Below are positions 33,273 to 44,872 of a stretch of 64,000 nucleotides of DNA, one piece after another (within the stretch, counting starts at the first letter, position 1; the number at the start of each line of letters is the position of its first letter). The DNA is from Platerodrilus igneus (Eukaryota > Arthropoda > Insecta > Coleoptera > Lycidae), in assembly GCA_036346225.1 (NCBI GenBank), contig JARFIW010001215.1, positions 9,190,501 to 9,254,500 on the forward strand, in the 5' to 3' direction. The translations under genes were made by a program, and so were the position numbers. The notes beneath the pieces were generated by a model that was given only the letters and a program-made list of their open reading frames with translations, did no database searches and was not told the origin of the DNA.

Positions 33273-33274
<2 letters not shown>
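29221..33274. other. Unassigned DNA between (AT)n tracts
   Basis: I recognise no gene. A 150-codon plus-strand frame at 31580-32032 is the longest but shows no domain and has no supported homologue in my knowledge. A 22 bp perfect palindrome lies at 32160-32181. A minus-strand TATATAAACCC (~32328-32338) and an AATAAAA (~32195-32203) have LTR-like spacing but no partner repeat was found. A small hairpin, TAAGACAC/GTGTCTTA, lies near 30383-30403. Confidence 0.4.
32160..32181. repeat. 22 bp perfect palindrome
   Basis: TGTAACAAAA-GT-TTTTGTTACA: arms of ten bases are exact reverse complements around a GT centre. The ends, TGTAACA/TGTTACA, resemble LTR termini such as those of element B, so a tail-to-tail remnant is conceivable. 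Confidence 0.6.

Positions 33275-33314
<40 letters not shown>
33275..33314. repeat. (AT)n microsatellite 4
   Basis: 40 bases of AT followed by CCGCCA (33315-33320) and then a Harbinger MADF fragment. The same junction occurs at 40891. Confidence 0.95.
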
Positions 33315-33317
<3 letters not shown>

Positions 33318-33320
33318 CCA

Positions 33321-33495
33321 TAAAAATTGGGAGTGTTTGTGGAACAGCAAATGCGAAGATCATCACAAAGTAAATTTGCCTGAAGTTGCATACAAATCTA
33401 TACCACAAGAAATTAATTTGCCTGGAGTAACTATAGCAGATATTAAAGCAAAAATAAAAACTGTCCGCACTGGATACGCTGCTGAACTCTCCAAA
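33321..33495 (+). pseudogene. Harbinger MADF fragment at the outer palindrome edge
   Basis: Encodes NWECLWNSKCEDHHKVNLPE through AGYAAELS-type sequence, identical in layout to 4471-4645 and 40897-41067. It starts abruptly after (AT)n-CCGCCA and stops at ~33495, where the inverted block (reverse complement of ~47945 downwards) begins with a short AAATA overlap. It is therefore a displaced third copy of the palindrome-centre sequence. Confidence 0.8.
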
Positions 33496-33589
33496 TACAA
33501 TTATTATAATAGGGCATTGAAGATCTGCAATAAGTCCACGGAACATAAGGGAGAGACAGATAGAAAGATTTGAATCAATACCTTTATAT

Positions 33590-33986
33590 AAGATGACCAG
33601 TTTTTTAGGTGGGCAACGCAGAGGGGCAACAAAATTTTCATTCGGAATAAAAATAATATTGTAATATTCTTTTATTTTTAGCATAAGTACAATTTATAGA
33701 TATAAAAAAATGTATAATATTTTATTCCTTGACATATTTTTTATTTGAGTGAATTTGTTTCAATAGATTGTTGTCATTTTTTAAAATATTGTAAAAATCT
33801 TCACAAGAATTTGTCAAATTATATTTGACACATAAAATGACTTTGAAAGTTTCAACACTTAATTTTGATTTTTCTGATGTCCACACTTAATTCTAAAAGT
33901 CGGGACTTTGGAAAAACGTCGCGGGACGCGGGACAAATTGTGAAAAATCAGGACTGTCCCGCCAAAAACGGGACGCCTAGTCACCT
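33590..33986 (-). mobile_element. GGTGACCAG-ended MITE, copy 2
   Basis: Reverse complement of 10804-11210. It begins AAGATGACCAG at 33590 and ends CTAGTCACCTT at 33986, one further mismatch in the terminus. The GGGACG-rich palindromic motif is kept near the right end. Confidence 0.6.
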
Positions 33987-36876
33987 TACAATAAACTCCA
34001 AGATTATTTTGACAGCATAATCATGCATATCCAAACCAACCATTTGGAAATCTATAGCTGTAGACAGTTTTCTTTTAAATTTTTCTGTATGGCAAACGAT
34101 TTTGTGCAATTCCTTCTTTTCTTACATTTTGAACATGTCGGTTTCTCATATCCAATCAATATTTCCCCTTTAAATCCCAAAATGAATCAAATGTTACAGA
34201 ACAATGTCCACAATGTGTACAATGTAATGTAGATATCAACTGTCCTACAAAAATATCCACAACTTTCAAATTCATCATTCTTAGATATTGTTCCCAAAAT
34301 TTGGAAGCTTAATACAGTCATATGATTTTTGATCTTCTGTAGAAATTAGTGTAGGTTTAGTAACAACTTGTTTGACATCTTCATAAAGCCCTTTGAACAA
34401 AATATCATAAAAACTCTTGTGCATCTTGTTAAAAGTAGTCCATAAACTGTGGTACAAAAAGCTGAATTTCCGATTTTCATCATCATCATTTTGTTTTCGA
34501 CTTTACTTAAGGTTGGTTTGACGCAACTCTAACTTCTTTTCTATTCTGTGCTAATCTAAAAAGTTCTACATTCCCTTCACAACCAAAATTTCTAATAATT
34601 TGGCTAATATAGCTTGGTCTATGTCTTCCTATACTCGTCTATCTTTTTCCTATCTACCTGGCTCTACATAGATATTAGCAACCTGATGGCTTGTTAAAGA
34701 ACTCCAACATGTTTACATGATTCCCATGTATAAGGAAATGAAATATTACCTGGTCATCCCCTCCATAAAAGGAAAAGTGTTAAATTATATGTTATGGTAA
34801 GGCTTAAGCAAATCGTTGGTAACATGCCAGACTGCTAACTAATTGTGATTTTAAGCTAACAGTACTAACTACCCCTACGTGGTACCCCTATGTATTAATC
34901 TTCAGTCCATAATTCCTCGATGACTTGTGCGAGAGCTTTAATGAAAGCTCCTTTCATACTGGAAATACCAGTGTTAATATCACTTGTGAACATATATTTC
35001 ATAGAATTTTTGTATTTACGAGGCACTGAATTACAGAGTTCATAAAACAAGTATTATTGATGTTCTGCAATCCATTCAGACCTATAAATTTAACAGGACT
35101 TGAAACATATGTAAAATCTCATAAAGTGTTTCAAATTCTAATGACTTATTAGCACGCTGGAAATTACTAGATGAATTTGTAGAAGTGCTAGGAATGCGAT
35201 TGAGATGTACCACTGTTACAATATCTACAATTCCTGATACTCACCAACTTGAAGATTCCTGCATAGGCTTTTCTTTAACAGTATCTGGGTCCTCTTCAAA
35301 GTTTCCCCTAGTTAACAGATTTATTGGATTTATTGTTTCAACATAAGTTCCTCTACAATCATCATCGAAATCACTATAATTAGTTTTAATTCAAAACTAA
35401 CTACATTTACTCTTATAGAATCAGTAATCTCCAAAATATCACTTCAGAAGATACTGAAGCTTCAACATAAATACTTTTTAAGACAATTTTTTTATCTGGC
35501 GTAATTGTAGTTCTCGAAAAACTCATAGTGTGTTTTCGGATAATTGGCAGAATGTTTTGAAGGTTTTCGCTAATTTGTAGACTACTACTAGCTTTTTTCT
35601 TAACTGAATTTTAAAGTTAAAATACTTTCAGTGGCAGGAATGGTTTTAGCCTCTTTACTGACAACAACTGCTTCAAAGTTACCTCATGTGGTTCAGATTT
35701 TATATTGCTTTGTTTTTTATCGATGGATGGAAGAAATGTTGATGCTACAACTTTTGTTTGATGAGAAGCTTTGGATTTATCGAGACCTTGGTAACTACTA
35801 ATGAACTTCCACTTCTTAGTTTTCTAAATGCCGAACTTTCAGTATTTTGTTCGCCTTCAAGGTTTGTTCTATATAACAAGCCCTCTATTGTTATTATCGA
35901 AATCACTAGAATGAGAATTTAATGCAGAACAAACTGTCTTTACTTTTAGAAAATATGGGGAATTTTCAATTAAACTTTTGAGATGCAGTATAGCCATTTA
36001 TCATATCCGAAGGTACTAAAACTGATTTTAGTTTCTTTTCAAATTTAACAGCTAGGAATTCTGGAAATCTGACTGATTTAACGACTAATTGATATCTTTT
36101 AGTCGGTATTTTCAACGAACTTCGTTCGTTTATGAAATCTATTTGTCTGTGTGTCTGTCGGTCTGTGTGTCCGAGGCCTTTTTAATGGTCGGACATCAAT
36201 GTGTGATACATCAATCGATTCAGCTCGGTGTCCAGAGCTTTAGTTTTGATGTCAGTTAAAATCGGGCCCCGGGGACGTCAAGCCCCCGGGAAAATCCACA
36301 GGGATAATTAAAATTTTAAATAAGTTTAAAGTCAATATGCGACACATATTTGAACATTTTATGGCATTTCATGCCAATTATTCCAATATTATAGACATTG
36401 TTTAAACTTAAATTTTGATTACTGAAAATAATTAGATTCATATAAAAAAAAAATTTCTTATCTTATTGATGAGAACTAATATATAGCTTTTAAAATATTT
36501 ATTCAATAAAATAAAATATATTAAAATGTCTCTTTTGTTGTTAAATTTTTGTATTTTATCTGAATACTTATAATTATTACAACATAATAATTTTAATTTC
36601 TTTAAATTGTTTTAAAGTAAGTCTACATTTGGAAGTTCATTGCGACAATGCCTTGCATTTGCAACTTGTTCTACATGTCTTTGTACCAAGAAATTTGTTT
36701 TGCATGACAATGTGCTGGTTAAACTAGATAATTGAAGTGAGCATCTTAGTGAAGTAGTCTTTGGAATATTTTCTTTAAAAATTTTTTCACTATGTTCTTC
36801 ATCTTCTGTTCCCACTGCTAATTCGTCAAATACGTTGCTTGTATCTGTTGCACCTAAAATTGTTCTGTTGATGTAT
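33987..36876 (-). pseudogene. USP-like protease fragment, copy 2 (left arm)
   Basis: Inverted copy of 8045-10803. The catalytic Cys codon of the NTCFMN box is at 35047-35049 (minus). The QQDA, FVGQL, CGHC and SFWDL regions follow towards 34000, and the N-terminal module lies at 35150-36876. An extra ~0.5 kb insertion sits at ~36112-36600. The reading EDEEHSEKIFKENIPKT near 36790 is longer open than in copy 1. Frameshifts remain and the His box is absent, as in the other copies. Confidence 0.75.
36112..36600. mobile_element. ~0.5 kb insertion in the USP N-terminal region
   Basis: Absent from the 4-11 kb block but present in both palindrome arms (counterpart ~45075-45475). It starts near a 6-base-stem hairpin, ACGAAC-TTC-GTTCGT, followed by a GTCTGTGTGTCTGTCGGTCT repeat and a palindromic GGGCCCCGGGG-type stretch, then AT-rich DNA. 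It encodes no protein. Its class is not settled (a non-autonomous element is likely). Boundaries are approximate. Confidence 0.45.
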
Positions 36877-37520
36877 TCAAAATCTTCTGATTATATCAAT
36901 ACTTATCTTAGGTGCCAACATAGTTACAAGAGTCTGTTGTATATCGGGTATAATGATTTTTGTGGAATTATAAATTTCATAACACAATGTAGGAAGCAAT
37001 GTATTAGTAATAGTTTTCCTAGATGGTAACTCATACAACGAATTTAAATTAGAATCGAATTCTTTAAAACCTTGGTCTTCAACAATTGAAAATGGTTGAA
37101 AATCTAAAATAAATAATTTCATCAAACTGTTGTCAAATTTCTTTCTAACCGTTACACTTAGTTTTCTTTTAAGAAATGAATTAATGTTTGTTTGACGTTT
37201 AACCGAGGTACAAAGAGTCTTTCTCTTCACATACGGGCACGTTTTGAGATGACGGTTGAAGCTTGTCAGTTACTGTATTTGTTTGTGTTTTCATTACAGA
37301 TGAACCTTGTCTATCTTTGTAAGTTTCAGAACATTCAAATTTTGATTTTCATTTGCTCGAGTTATGTGCTTTTCTCAATAATTCGTTTTAAATTATTTGA
37401 TGTGCTTTTGTAGCTGAATTCATCTCCACAAATATTACAAATAGTTATTTTGTCCGGTTTTGGCTTTTCTGTATAAAAATTCCAAACAAGGGAAGATTTA
37501 ATTGATTTCTTAGGAGCCAT
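36877..37520 (-). pseudogene. hAT-type BED fragment, copy 2 (left arm)
   Basis: Inverted copy of 7391-8039 and 44224-44872. The start ATG is at 37520. The BED finger is followed by the hAT N-terminal segment with QPFSIVEDQGFKEF and LPSRKTITNTLLP. Frame changes near 37200-37400 separate the two parts. No catalytic core. Confidence 0.7.
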
Positions 37521-38061
37521 TTTTCCTACAAAACATTTTTTAATTTAACATTTAAGTGCAATTATCTACCTAATTAAAATGAACACATATGTAATAAGCT
37601 AAAAAACTTTTACGATCTATGTTCTTAATAATCAACTACATGCAAAATATCCCACAATACAAATAGAAACCTTGTAAACTACTAATGCATTTTGGTATGT
37701 ACAGCCATTTTTACGGGCATCTACACATGTCTGAGTCACTTTTCTGAAGTTACGATGGTTAAATTCTAATTAATTAATGACAAGTTAAATTTTAAATATA
37801 GATTGCATTTGACTTTTTTGGTCACTTGGTGATATATAAACAGCCTGTAATTAACGGTCGTTCTTAGCCAATTTATCTTAGAAATTACAATTCTATGGTT
37901 CACTGTAAAATTGTAAATCGCAAAACATTTTACATGACTACTAAAGGCGGATTTACATTATTCACTTTAGATGTACATTAATGACGAATCATCCGCAGTG
38001 AAAGTGAAATGGAACCAATTTACACGTATCAAATTTTAATTCAACCACTTGTAGCTTTGAA

Positions 38062-40534
38062 ATGTCCGCAACTGAACTAGTGAGCATAGGAGTTGAATTA
38101 ATGCGCATAGTTCTTACAGAAGAATTTTAAAAAAGAAAGGACGTCGACATCGACGTTGGTGGGTTAAGCCATGGATTCAAAAACGAGAATTGTTTGGGGC
38201 ATCCACCCAATTGTTGGTTGAACTAGCCGAAGAAGATCCCAATTTCTACAGGAATCACTTACGAATGAATGAAATTCAATTCAATTTTTTATTGAACATT
38301 ATTAGCTTTGTGGTACAAAAAGCAAATACATGTTTAAGAACGGCGTTGCCAGCTAAACTAAAGTTACAAATTACTCTCCATTATCTTGCAACAGGTACTT
38401 GTTTTAGCACTCTTAGTGCCCTGTATAGAGTACCAACCTGTAGCATATCCTTGATGATACCTGAAGTCTGCAGGGTAATTTATAAATCTTCGGAAATGTT
38501 TATTCAAGTAAGAAAATACAAATTAGAAATATAAAATAATAATAATATAGTTAATCGTGATTACAGTGCTACTACAAATCTGTATAATTGTTAATATTTC
38601 CATCAAATCCACCCATTTTAAGAATCGCTTCTGTCAATATATTATTGTCGCCTTGACAGGAAATTTCAGAATCAAAGACTTGTGAAGAAGATCCAGAAGT
38701 GGTTTATGATGATGATTCTGGGTACAAAGTGGCCAAAGTAGAATGAGGACTTGTATGACCAATTACTGTACTGTTCTCTGAAAGAAGTTGTGAGAAACGT
38801 TCTTGTGTCATAATAGCTTGAAGTTTTTCTTGGCAAATAAGAGCTCGGCGCAGTGGCATTTTCTTAAACTGTTGTAAAATGCATCGAACTCGTGAATTTG
38901 CTTCGGATTTTTGTTATCATCTGATAATTTTTGCAATTTACATATTGCGTTATGAATTACGTTCAAATTATTCCTTGCCTTGCGTTTATATTTTTGAGGA
39001 GTAGAACAGGGAGTGCTGGTAGAAGTTGTATCATGTTGAACATTAATATTTCTACCAAAATCTTCCGTTAATTCTTCATGTTGGATCTCAATATTTTGTT
39101 CCAATTCCGTGCCTTCAACGTCGACCTAGTGGGAAGTTGTGGCTGTTTCAGATTTCTTTTTAAGAATGTCCTACAACAAAGCAATTATGATAATTTCTTA
39201 GTTTCTTAGTGCTTGTTCTATAATGATGTATTTATTTCAGGTTCCTACAACTTCAGAAAAATGAAATCAAATCATGAAAAATTACTATGTAACATGGAAC
39301 TTCCCTAACTGCTGTGGCTATATGGATGGCAAGCATGTAATCGTACGTTGTCCCCCTAAAAGTGGGTCAGAATACTTTAAATACTCCCTGTATGTTTGTT
39401 GTGGTTTGTTTAGCATTCTTCTTAATTTTCTTTGGGAATTAAACCACTTATATTTTTTAAAATCAACTTTATTTACGTTTCGATCCATGACCTAGGATCG
39501 TTGTCAAAATAATAATAAAAACTTCAAGTTTGACATTTATGACATAAATTGAAGGTGAATTTGATTTATTGATGTTCGAAATATTTGATTTGAGTACACT
39601 AAGCAAAATTTTTAAACTTTAAAAGAATAATTGCCTTCAATTTGTGTTGCAACCTAGGATCGACTTTCTTTAGGTAGCCAATACGCTTAACGCGAAATCA
39701 GCTGATTAATTTTTATTGGTGAATTTTATATAAATTCAATAACTTAAAATTGGAAAACATTTTTAAACATGTTTCTATTTATACAATCGAGAGGATGGTT
39801 ATTAAAGAAGTGTGCGATTGTGTTACCGTAAGGCTTAAGCAGTCGTTTTTTTATATTTATTTTGAGGGGAAGAAATCATTATGATTTAAGTTACCTCTTT
39901 GGTAGATTTTAACAGGGTTCTGAGGCGACCCTATGGCGGGTTTACACTTGTTTCAGATACCAATGTTGTTCTATGTAGTTCTATGTAATTCTCAAAATCT
40001 ACATTTAATCAGGCACTAGAACAAAATGTATTAAATATTCTTGATCATGGTGTCTTTATCGAGGACGAGGCATTTCCACTAAAACAGAATCTACATAAAC
40101 CATATCCAAGAATAGCAGCACTAGATAGAACTAAATTAATTTTTAACTATAGGCTTTCTAGAGCACGTAGAGTTGTTGAAAATAGCTTTGGAATATTGGC
40201 AGCACGATTTAGAATTTTTGAAAAACCAATTCCTTTAAATTTTAATACAACAGAATTAATTGTGAAAACTACTTGTGCTTTGCACAATTGGTTAAGAAAA
40301 ACATCAAATAACAACCTGCACTATCTCGAAAGTGATTTAATGGACTCGGAAGATTGGATTGAAGGAAAAGTTGTACCAGGAAAGTGGCGATTGCTAAAAA
40401 CTGAAGGATTGCTTGGTGTATCAAAGTCATTATCTAGTAACAACTATAGCAGAAGGGCTTCATCAGTGCGTGATTTTTATGCGAATCAGTTTGTTACAAC
40501 AGAAATTATACCATGGCAATGGAACATGATTTAA
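38062..40534 (+). pseudogene. Harbinger transposase, copy 2
   Basis: Exon 1 (38062-38507) begins MSATELVSIGVEL but soon meets a stop after a short deletion, then continues open as ELFGASTQLLVELAEE. The splice donor is GTAAG at 38508. Exon 2 starts at 39241 after TTTCAG, with the first Asp in GYMDGKHVIVRCPPKSG. The region with the second Asp is replaced by a ~605 bp insertion (39384-39988). Reading resumes at FNQALEQ-like sequence, includes VVENSFGILAARFRIF with the Glu, and ends at 40534 after WQWNMI. Loss of the second Asp makes it inactive. Confidence 0.85.
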
Positions 40535-40826
40535 TAACCTTTTTTTGATTTATTCTTGAATTATTTAAAATCTGTACTGTTTTAAAAAAATAATAAATTA
40601 CTTAAAGAATTTTATCTTACCTTTATATTTGAAGAACTTTGTTTTGGCATACAGACTACCCGCAGAAAGGAATCCGCTTCTTCGAACCAAAATAGACGTG
40701 GTACATACAAATCATCTTGGCCAGCACCAGAATATTCGGATTTTTTTATTTTGGAGAGTTCAGCAGCGTATCCAGTGCGGACAGTTTTTATTTTTGCTTT
40801 AATATCTGCTATAGTTACTCCAGTTG
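38573..40826 (-). pseudogene. Harbinger MADF/Myb-like gene, copy 2
   Basis: Minus strand. Exon 1 (40826-40621) retains only the second half of the MADF domain (VTIADIKAKIKTVRTGYAAE, then YVPRLFWFEEADSFLR) because the front is lost at the (AT)n centre. Exon 2 starts at 39170 and keeps the acidic segment EELTEDFGRNINVQHD and the basic KYKRKARNNL. It has a TAG soon after its start where copy 1 has a Glu codon. The distal part has a frameshift near 38870. Confidence 0.75.
39384..39988. mobile_element. ~0.6 kb insertion in transposase copies 2 and 3
   Basis: Both palindrome arms share it (right-arm copy ~41812-42412), and ~95 bases of transposase are replaced. It begins TCCCTGTATGTTTG and includes TTTTCTTTGGGAATTAAACC, a segment GTTTCGATCCATGACCTAGG with a nearby ACAACGATCC-type reverse complement, and near its other end CTATGGCGGGTTTACACTTG. 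The TTTGGGAAT...CCACTT part resembles the arms of the inverted repeat at 58860-58958. The class is uncertain: a Penelope-like end joined to a Harbinger-like terminus is possible. Confidence 0.45.

Positions 40827-40827
<1 letters not shown>

Positions 40828-40890
<63 letters not shown>
40828..40890. repeat. (AT)n microsatellite 5, centre of the palindrome
   Basis: 63 bases of uninterrupted AT, self-complementary and so able to fold as a cruciform, between the two arms. It is followed by CCGCCA (40891-40896). Confidence 0.95.
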
Positions 40891-40893
<3 letters not shown>

Positions 40894-40896
40894 CCA

Positions 40897-43190
40897 TAAA
40901 AATTGGGAGTGTTTGTGGAACAGCAAATGCGAAGATCATCACAAAAGTAAATTTGCCTGAAGTTGCATACAAATCTATACCACAAGAAATTAATTTGCCT
41001 GGAGTAACTATAGCAGATATTAAAGCAAAAATAAAACTGTCCGCACTGGATACGCTGCTGAACTCTCAAAATAAAAAATCCGAATATTCTGGTGCTGGCC
41101 AAGATGATTTGTATGTACCACGTCTATTTTGGTTCAGAAGGATTCCTTTCTGGGTAGTCTGTATGCCAAAACAAAGTTCTTCAAATATAAAGGTAAGATA
41201 AAATTCTTTAAGTAATTTATTATTTTTAAAACAGTACAGATTTTAAATAATTCAAGAATAAATCAAAAAAAGGTTATTAAATCATGTTCCATTGCCATGG
41301 TATAATTTCTGTTGTAACAAACTGATTCGCATAAAAATCACGCTGATGAAGCCCTTCTGCTATAGTGTTACTAGATAATGACTTTGATACATCAAGCAAT
41401 CCTTCAGTTTTTAGCAATCGCCACTTTCCTGGTACAACTTTTCCTTCAATCCAATCTTCCGAGTCCATTAAATCACTTTCGAGATAGTGCAGGTTGTTAT
41501 TTGATGTTTTTCTTAACCAATTGTGCAAAGCACAAGTAGTTTTCACAATTAATTCTGTTGTATTAATATTTAAAGGAATTGGTTTTCAAAATTCTAAATC
41601 GTGCTGAATATTCCAAAGCTATTTTCAACAACTCGTGCTCTAGAAAGCCTATAGTTAAAAATTAATTTAGTTCTATTTAGTGCTGCTATTCTTGGATATG
41701 GTTTATGTAGATTCTGTTTTAGTGGAAATGCCTCGTCCCCGATAAAGACACCATGATCAAGAATATTTAATACATTTTGTTCTAGTGCCTGATTAAATGT
41801 AGATTTTGAGAATTACATGAACTACATAGAACAACATTGGTATCTGACAAGTGTAAACCCGCCATAGGGTCGCCTCAGAACCCTGTTAAAATCTACCAAA
41901 GAGGTAACTTAAATCATAATGATTTCTTCCCCTCAAAATAAATATAAAAAAAACGACTGCTTAAGCCTGGTAACACAATCGCCCTTTAATAACCATCCCT
42001 CGATTGTATAAATAGAAACATGTTTAAAAATGTTTTCCAATTTAAGTTATTGAATTTATATAAAATTCACCAATAAAAATTAATCAGCTGATTTCACGTT
42101 AAGCGTATTGGCTACCTAAAGAAAGTCGATCCTAGGTCGCAACACAAATTAAAGGCAATTATTCTTTTAAAGTTTAAAAATTTTTGCTTAGTGTACTCAA
42201 ATCAAATATTTCGAACATCAATAAATCAAAGTCACCTTCAATTTATGTCATAAATGTCAAACTTGAAGTTTTTATTATTATTTTGACAACGATCCTAGGT
42301 CATGGATCGAAACGTAAATAAAGTTGATTTTAAAAAATATAAGTGGTTTAATTCCCAAAGAAAATTAGGAAGAATGCTAAACAAACCGCAACAAACATAC
42401 AGGGAGTATTTAAAGTAGTCTGACCCACTTTTAGGGGGACAACGTACGATTACATGCTTGCCATCCATATAGCCACAGCAGTTAGGGAAGTTCCATGTTA
42501 CATAGTAATTTTTCATGATTTGATTTCATTTTTCTGAAGTTGTAGGAACCTGAAATAAATACATCATTATAGAACAAGCACTAAGAAACTAAGAAATTAC
42601 ATAATTGCTTTGTTGTAGGACATTTAAAAGAAATCTGAAACAGCCACAACTTCCCACTAGGTCGACGTTGAAGGCGGAATTGGAACAAAATATTGAGATC
42701 CAACATGAAGAATTAACGGAAGATTTTGGTAGAAATATTAATGTTCAACATGATACAACTTCTACCAGCACTCCTGTTCTACCTCAAAATTAAACGCAAG
42801 GCAAGAATAATTTGAACGTATTCATAACGCAATATGTAAATTGCAAAATTATCAGATGATAACAAAAATCGAAGCAAATTCACGAGTTCGATGCATTTTA
42901 CAACAGTTTAAGAAAATGCCACTGCGCCGAGCTCTTATTTGCCAAGAAAACTTCAAGCTATTATGACACAAGAACGTTTCTACAATCTTTCGGAACTAAG
43001 TATGGTCATACAAGTCCTCATTCTTTGGCCACTTTGTACCCAGAATCATCATCATAAACCACTTCTGGATCTTCTTCACAAGTCTTTGATTCTGAAATTT
43101 CCTGTCAATGCGACAATAATATATTGACAGAAGCGATTCTTAAAATGGGTGGATTTGATGGAAATTTAACAATTATACAGATTTAGTAGC
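40897..43190 (+). pseudogene. Harbinger MADF/Myb-like gene, copy 3
   Basis: Exon 1 begins within the MADF domain at NWECLWNSK (40897), cut by (AT)n-CCGCCA. Small deletions shift the frame several times (KAKIKLSALDTLL replaces the normal reading). The donor GTAAGATA near 41193 is kept. Exon 2 begins near 42620 and has lost bases in the first codons, then keeps NIEIQHEELTEDFGRNINVQ before more deletions. Not functional. Confidence 0.75.
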
Positions 43191-43688
43191 ACTGTAATCA
43201 CGATTAACTATATTATTATTTTTTATATTTCTAATTTGTATTTTCTTCTGAATAAACATTTCCGAAGATTTATAAATTACCCTGCAGACTTCAGGTATCA
43301 TCAAGGATATGCTACAGGTTGACTCATACAGGGCACTAAGAGTGCTAAAACAAGTACCTGTTGCAAGATAATGGAGAGTAATTTGTAACTTTAGTTTAGC
43401 TGGCAACGCTGTTCTTAAACATGTATTTGCTTTTGTACCACAAAGCTAATAATGTTCAATAAAAATTGAATTGAATTTCATTCATTCGTAAGTGATTCCT
43501 GTAGAAGTTGGGATCTTCTTCGGCTAGTTCAACCAACAATTGGGTGGATGCCCCAAACAATTCTCGTTTTTGAATCCACGGCTTAACCCACCAACGTCGA
43601 TGTCGACGTCCTTTCTTTTTTAAAATTCTTCTGTAAGAACTATGCGCATTAATTCAACTCCTATGCTCACTAGTTCAGTTGCGGACAT
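41277..43688 (-). pseudogene. Harbinger transposase, copy 3
   Basis: Minus-strand partner of copy 2. From 43688 it reads MSATELVSIGVE, with a deletion-induced stop as in copy 2. Exon 2 shows GYMDGKHVIVRCPPKSGSDY near 42430-42500. The same ~0.6 kb insertion (41812-42412) removes the second Asp. Additional one- and two-base losses occur in the ENSFGI region (41580-41640), leaving only KTTCALHNWLRKTSNNNL onwards open at the C-terminus. Confidence 0.8.
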
Positions 43689-44223
43689 TTCAACGATACA
43701 AGTGGTTGAATTAAAATTTGATACGTGTAAATTGATTCCATTTCACTTTCACTGCGGATGATTCGTCATTAATGTACATCTAAAGTGAATAATGTAAATC
43801 CGCCTTTAGTAGTCATGTAAAATGTTTTGCGATTTACAATTTTACAGTGAACCATAGAATTGTAATTTCTAAGATAAATTGAAGAACGACCGTTAATTAC
43901 AGGCTGTTTATATATCCAATGACCAAAAAAGTCAAATGCAATCTATATTTAAAATTTAACTTGTCATTAATTAATTAGAATTTAACCATCGTAACTTCAG
44001 AAAAGTGACTCAGACATGTGTAGATGCCCGTAAAAATGGCTGTACATACCAAAATGCATTAGTAGTTTACAAGGTTTCTATTTGTATTGTGGGATATTTT
44101 GCATGTAGTTGATTATTAAGAACATAGATCGTAAAAGTTTTTTAGCTTATTACATATGTGTTCATTTTAATTAGGTAGATAATTGCACTTAAATGTTAAA
44201 TTAAAAAATGTTTTGTAGGAAAA

Positions 44224-44872
44224 ATGGCTCCTAAGAAATCAATTAAATCTTCCCTTGTTTGGAATTTTTATACAGAAAAGCCAAAACCGGACAAAATAAC
44301 TATTTGTAATATTTGTGGGGATGAATTCAGCTACAAAAGCACATCAAATAATTTAAAACGAATTATTGAGAAAAAGCACATAACTCGAGCAAATGAAAAA
44401 TCAAAAATTTGAATGTTCTGAAACTTACAAAGATAGACAAGGTTCATCTGTAATGAAAACACAAACAAATACAGTAACTGACAAGCTTCAACCGTCATCT
44501 CAAAACGTGCCCGTATGTGAAGAGAAAGACTCTTTTGTACTCTCGGTTAAACGTCAAACAAACATTAATTCATTTCTTAAAAGAAAACTAAGTGTAACGG
44601 TTAGAAAGAAATTTGACAACAGTTTGATGAAATTATTTATTTTAGATTTTCAACCATTTTCAATTGTTGAAGACCAAGGTTTTAAAGAATTCGATTCTAA
44701 TTTAAATTCGTTGTATGAGTTACCATCTAGGAAAACTATTACTAATACATTGCTTCCTACATTGTGTTATGAAATTTATAATTCCACAAAAATCATTATA
44801 CCCGATATACAACAGACTCTTGTAACTATGTTGGCACCTAAGATAAGTATTGATATAATCAGAAGATTTTGA
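44224..44872 (+). pseudogene. hAT-type BED fragment, copy 3 (best kept)
   Basis: MAPKKSIKSSLVWNFYTEKP gives an intact BED start with the Trp codon present, then CNICGDEFSYKSTSNNLKR and a His. The finger frame ends at 44412. The hAT N-terminal segment follows in another frame (44393-44872) with QPFSIVEDQGFKEF and LPSRKTITNTLLP. The two frames overlap by 20 bases, so a single indel separates them. No RNase H core follows. The USP-like region starts directly after 44872. Confidence 0.75.

Larger units (their letters stand above)
33496..40827 (-). repeat. Left arm of the giant inverted repeat
   Basis: Reverse complement of about 40897-47945, and also of about 4575-11305. It contains, from left to right, a MITE, USP fragment, BED/hAT fragment and Harbinger copy 2, all in the order expected for inversion. 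Two insertions (about 36112-36600 and 39384-39988) are shared with the right arm but absent from the 4-11 kb copy. Compared with the 4-11 kb copy, this arm has comparatively few small indels. Confidence 0.9.
37945..40827 (+). mobile_element. PIF/Harbinger copy 2 (left arm, 5' MADF end lost)
   Basis: The TIR starts AGGCGGATTTAC at 37945 with TAA at 37942-37944 as target duplication. Relative to copy 1 it is inverted. Its other end does not reach a TIR: the MADF gene is cut at ~40827 by the central (AT)n tract. It carries the ~0.6 kb insertion at 39384-39988 inside the transposase. Confidence 0.85.
40897..43805 (-). mobile_element. PIF/Harbinger copy 3 (right arm, 5' MADF end lost)
   Basis: The intact terminus is on the right, ending GTAAATCCGCCT at 43805 with TTA at 43806-43808. 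The other end is truncated at the (AT)n centre. Copies 2 and 3 are head-to-head, each lacking the terminal repeat next to the centre, so neither could be excised as a unit. Confidence 0.85.

Noticed and set aside
33119..33684. Open frames encoding long Tyr-Ile repeats around (AT)n tracts (also near 40612-41102 and 51969-52464)
   Set aside because: They are translations of the AT dinucleotide runs joined to antisense or broken transposon sequence, not genes.
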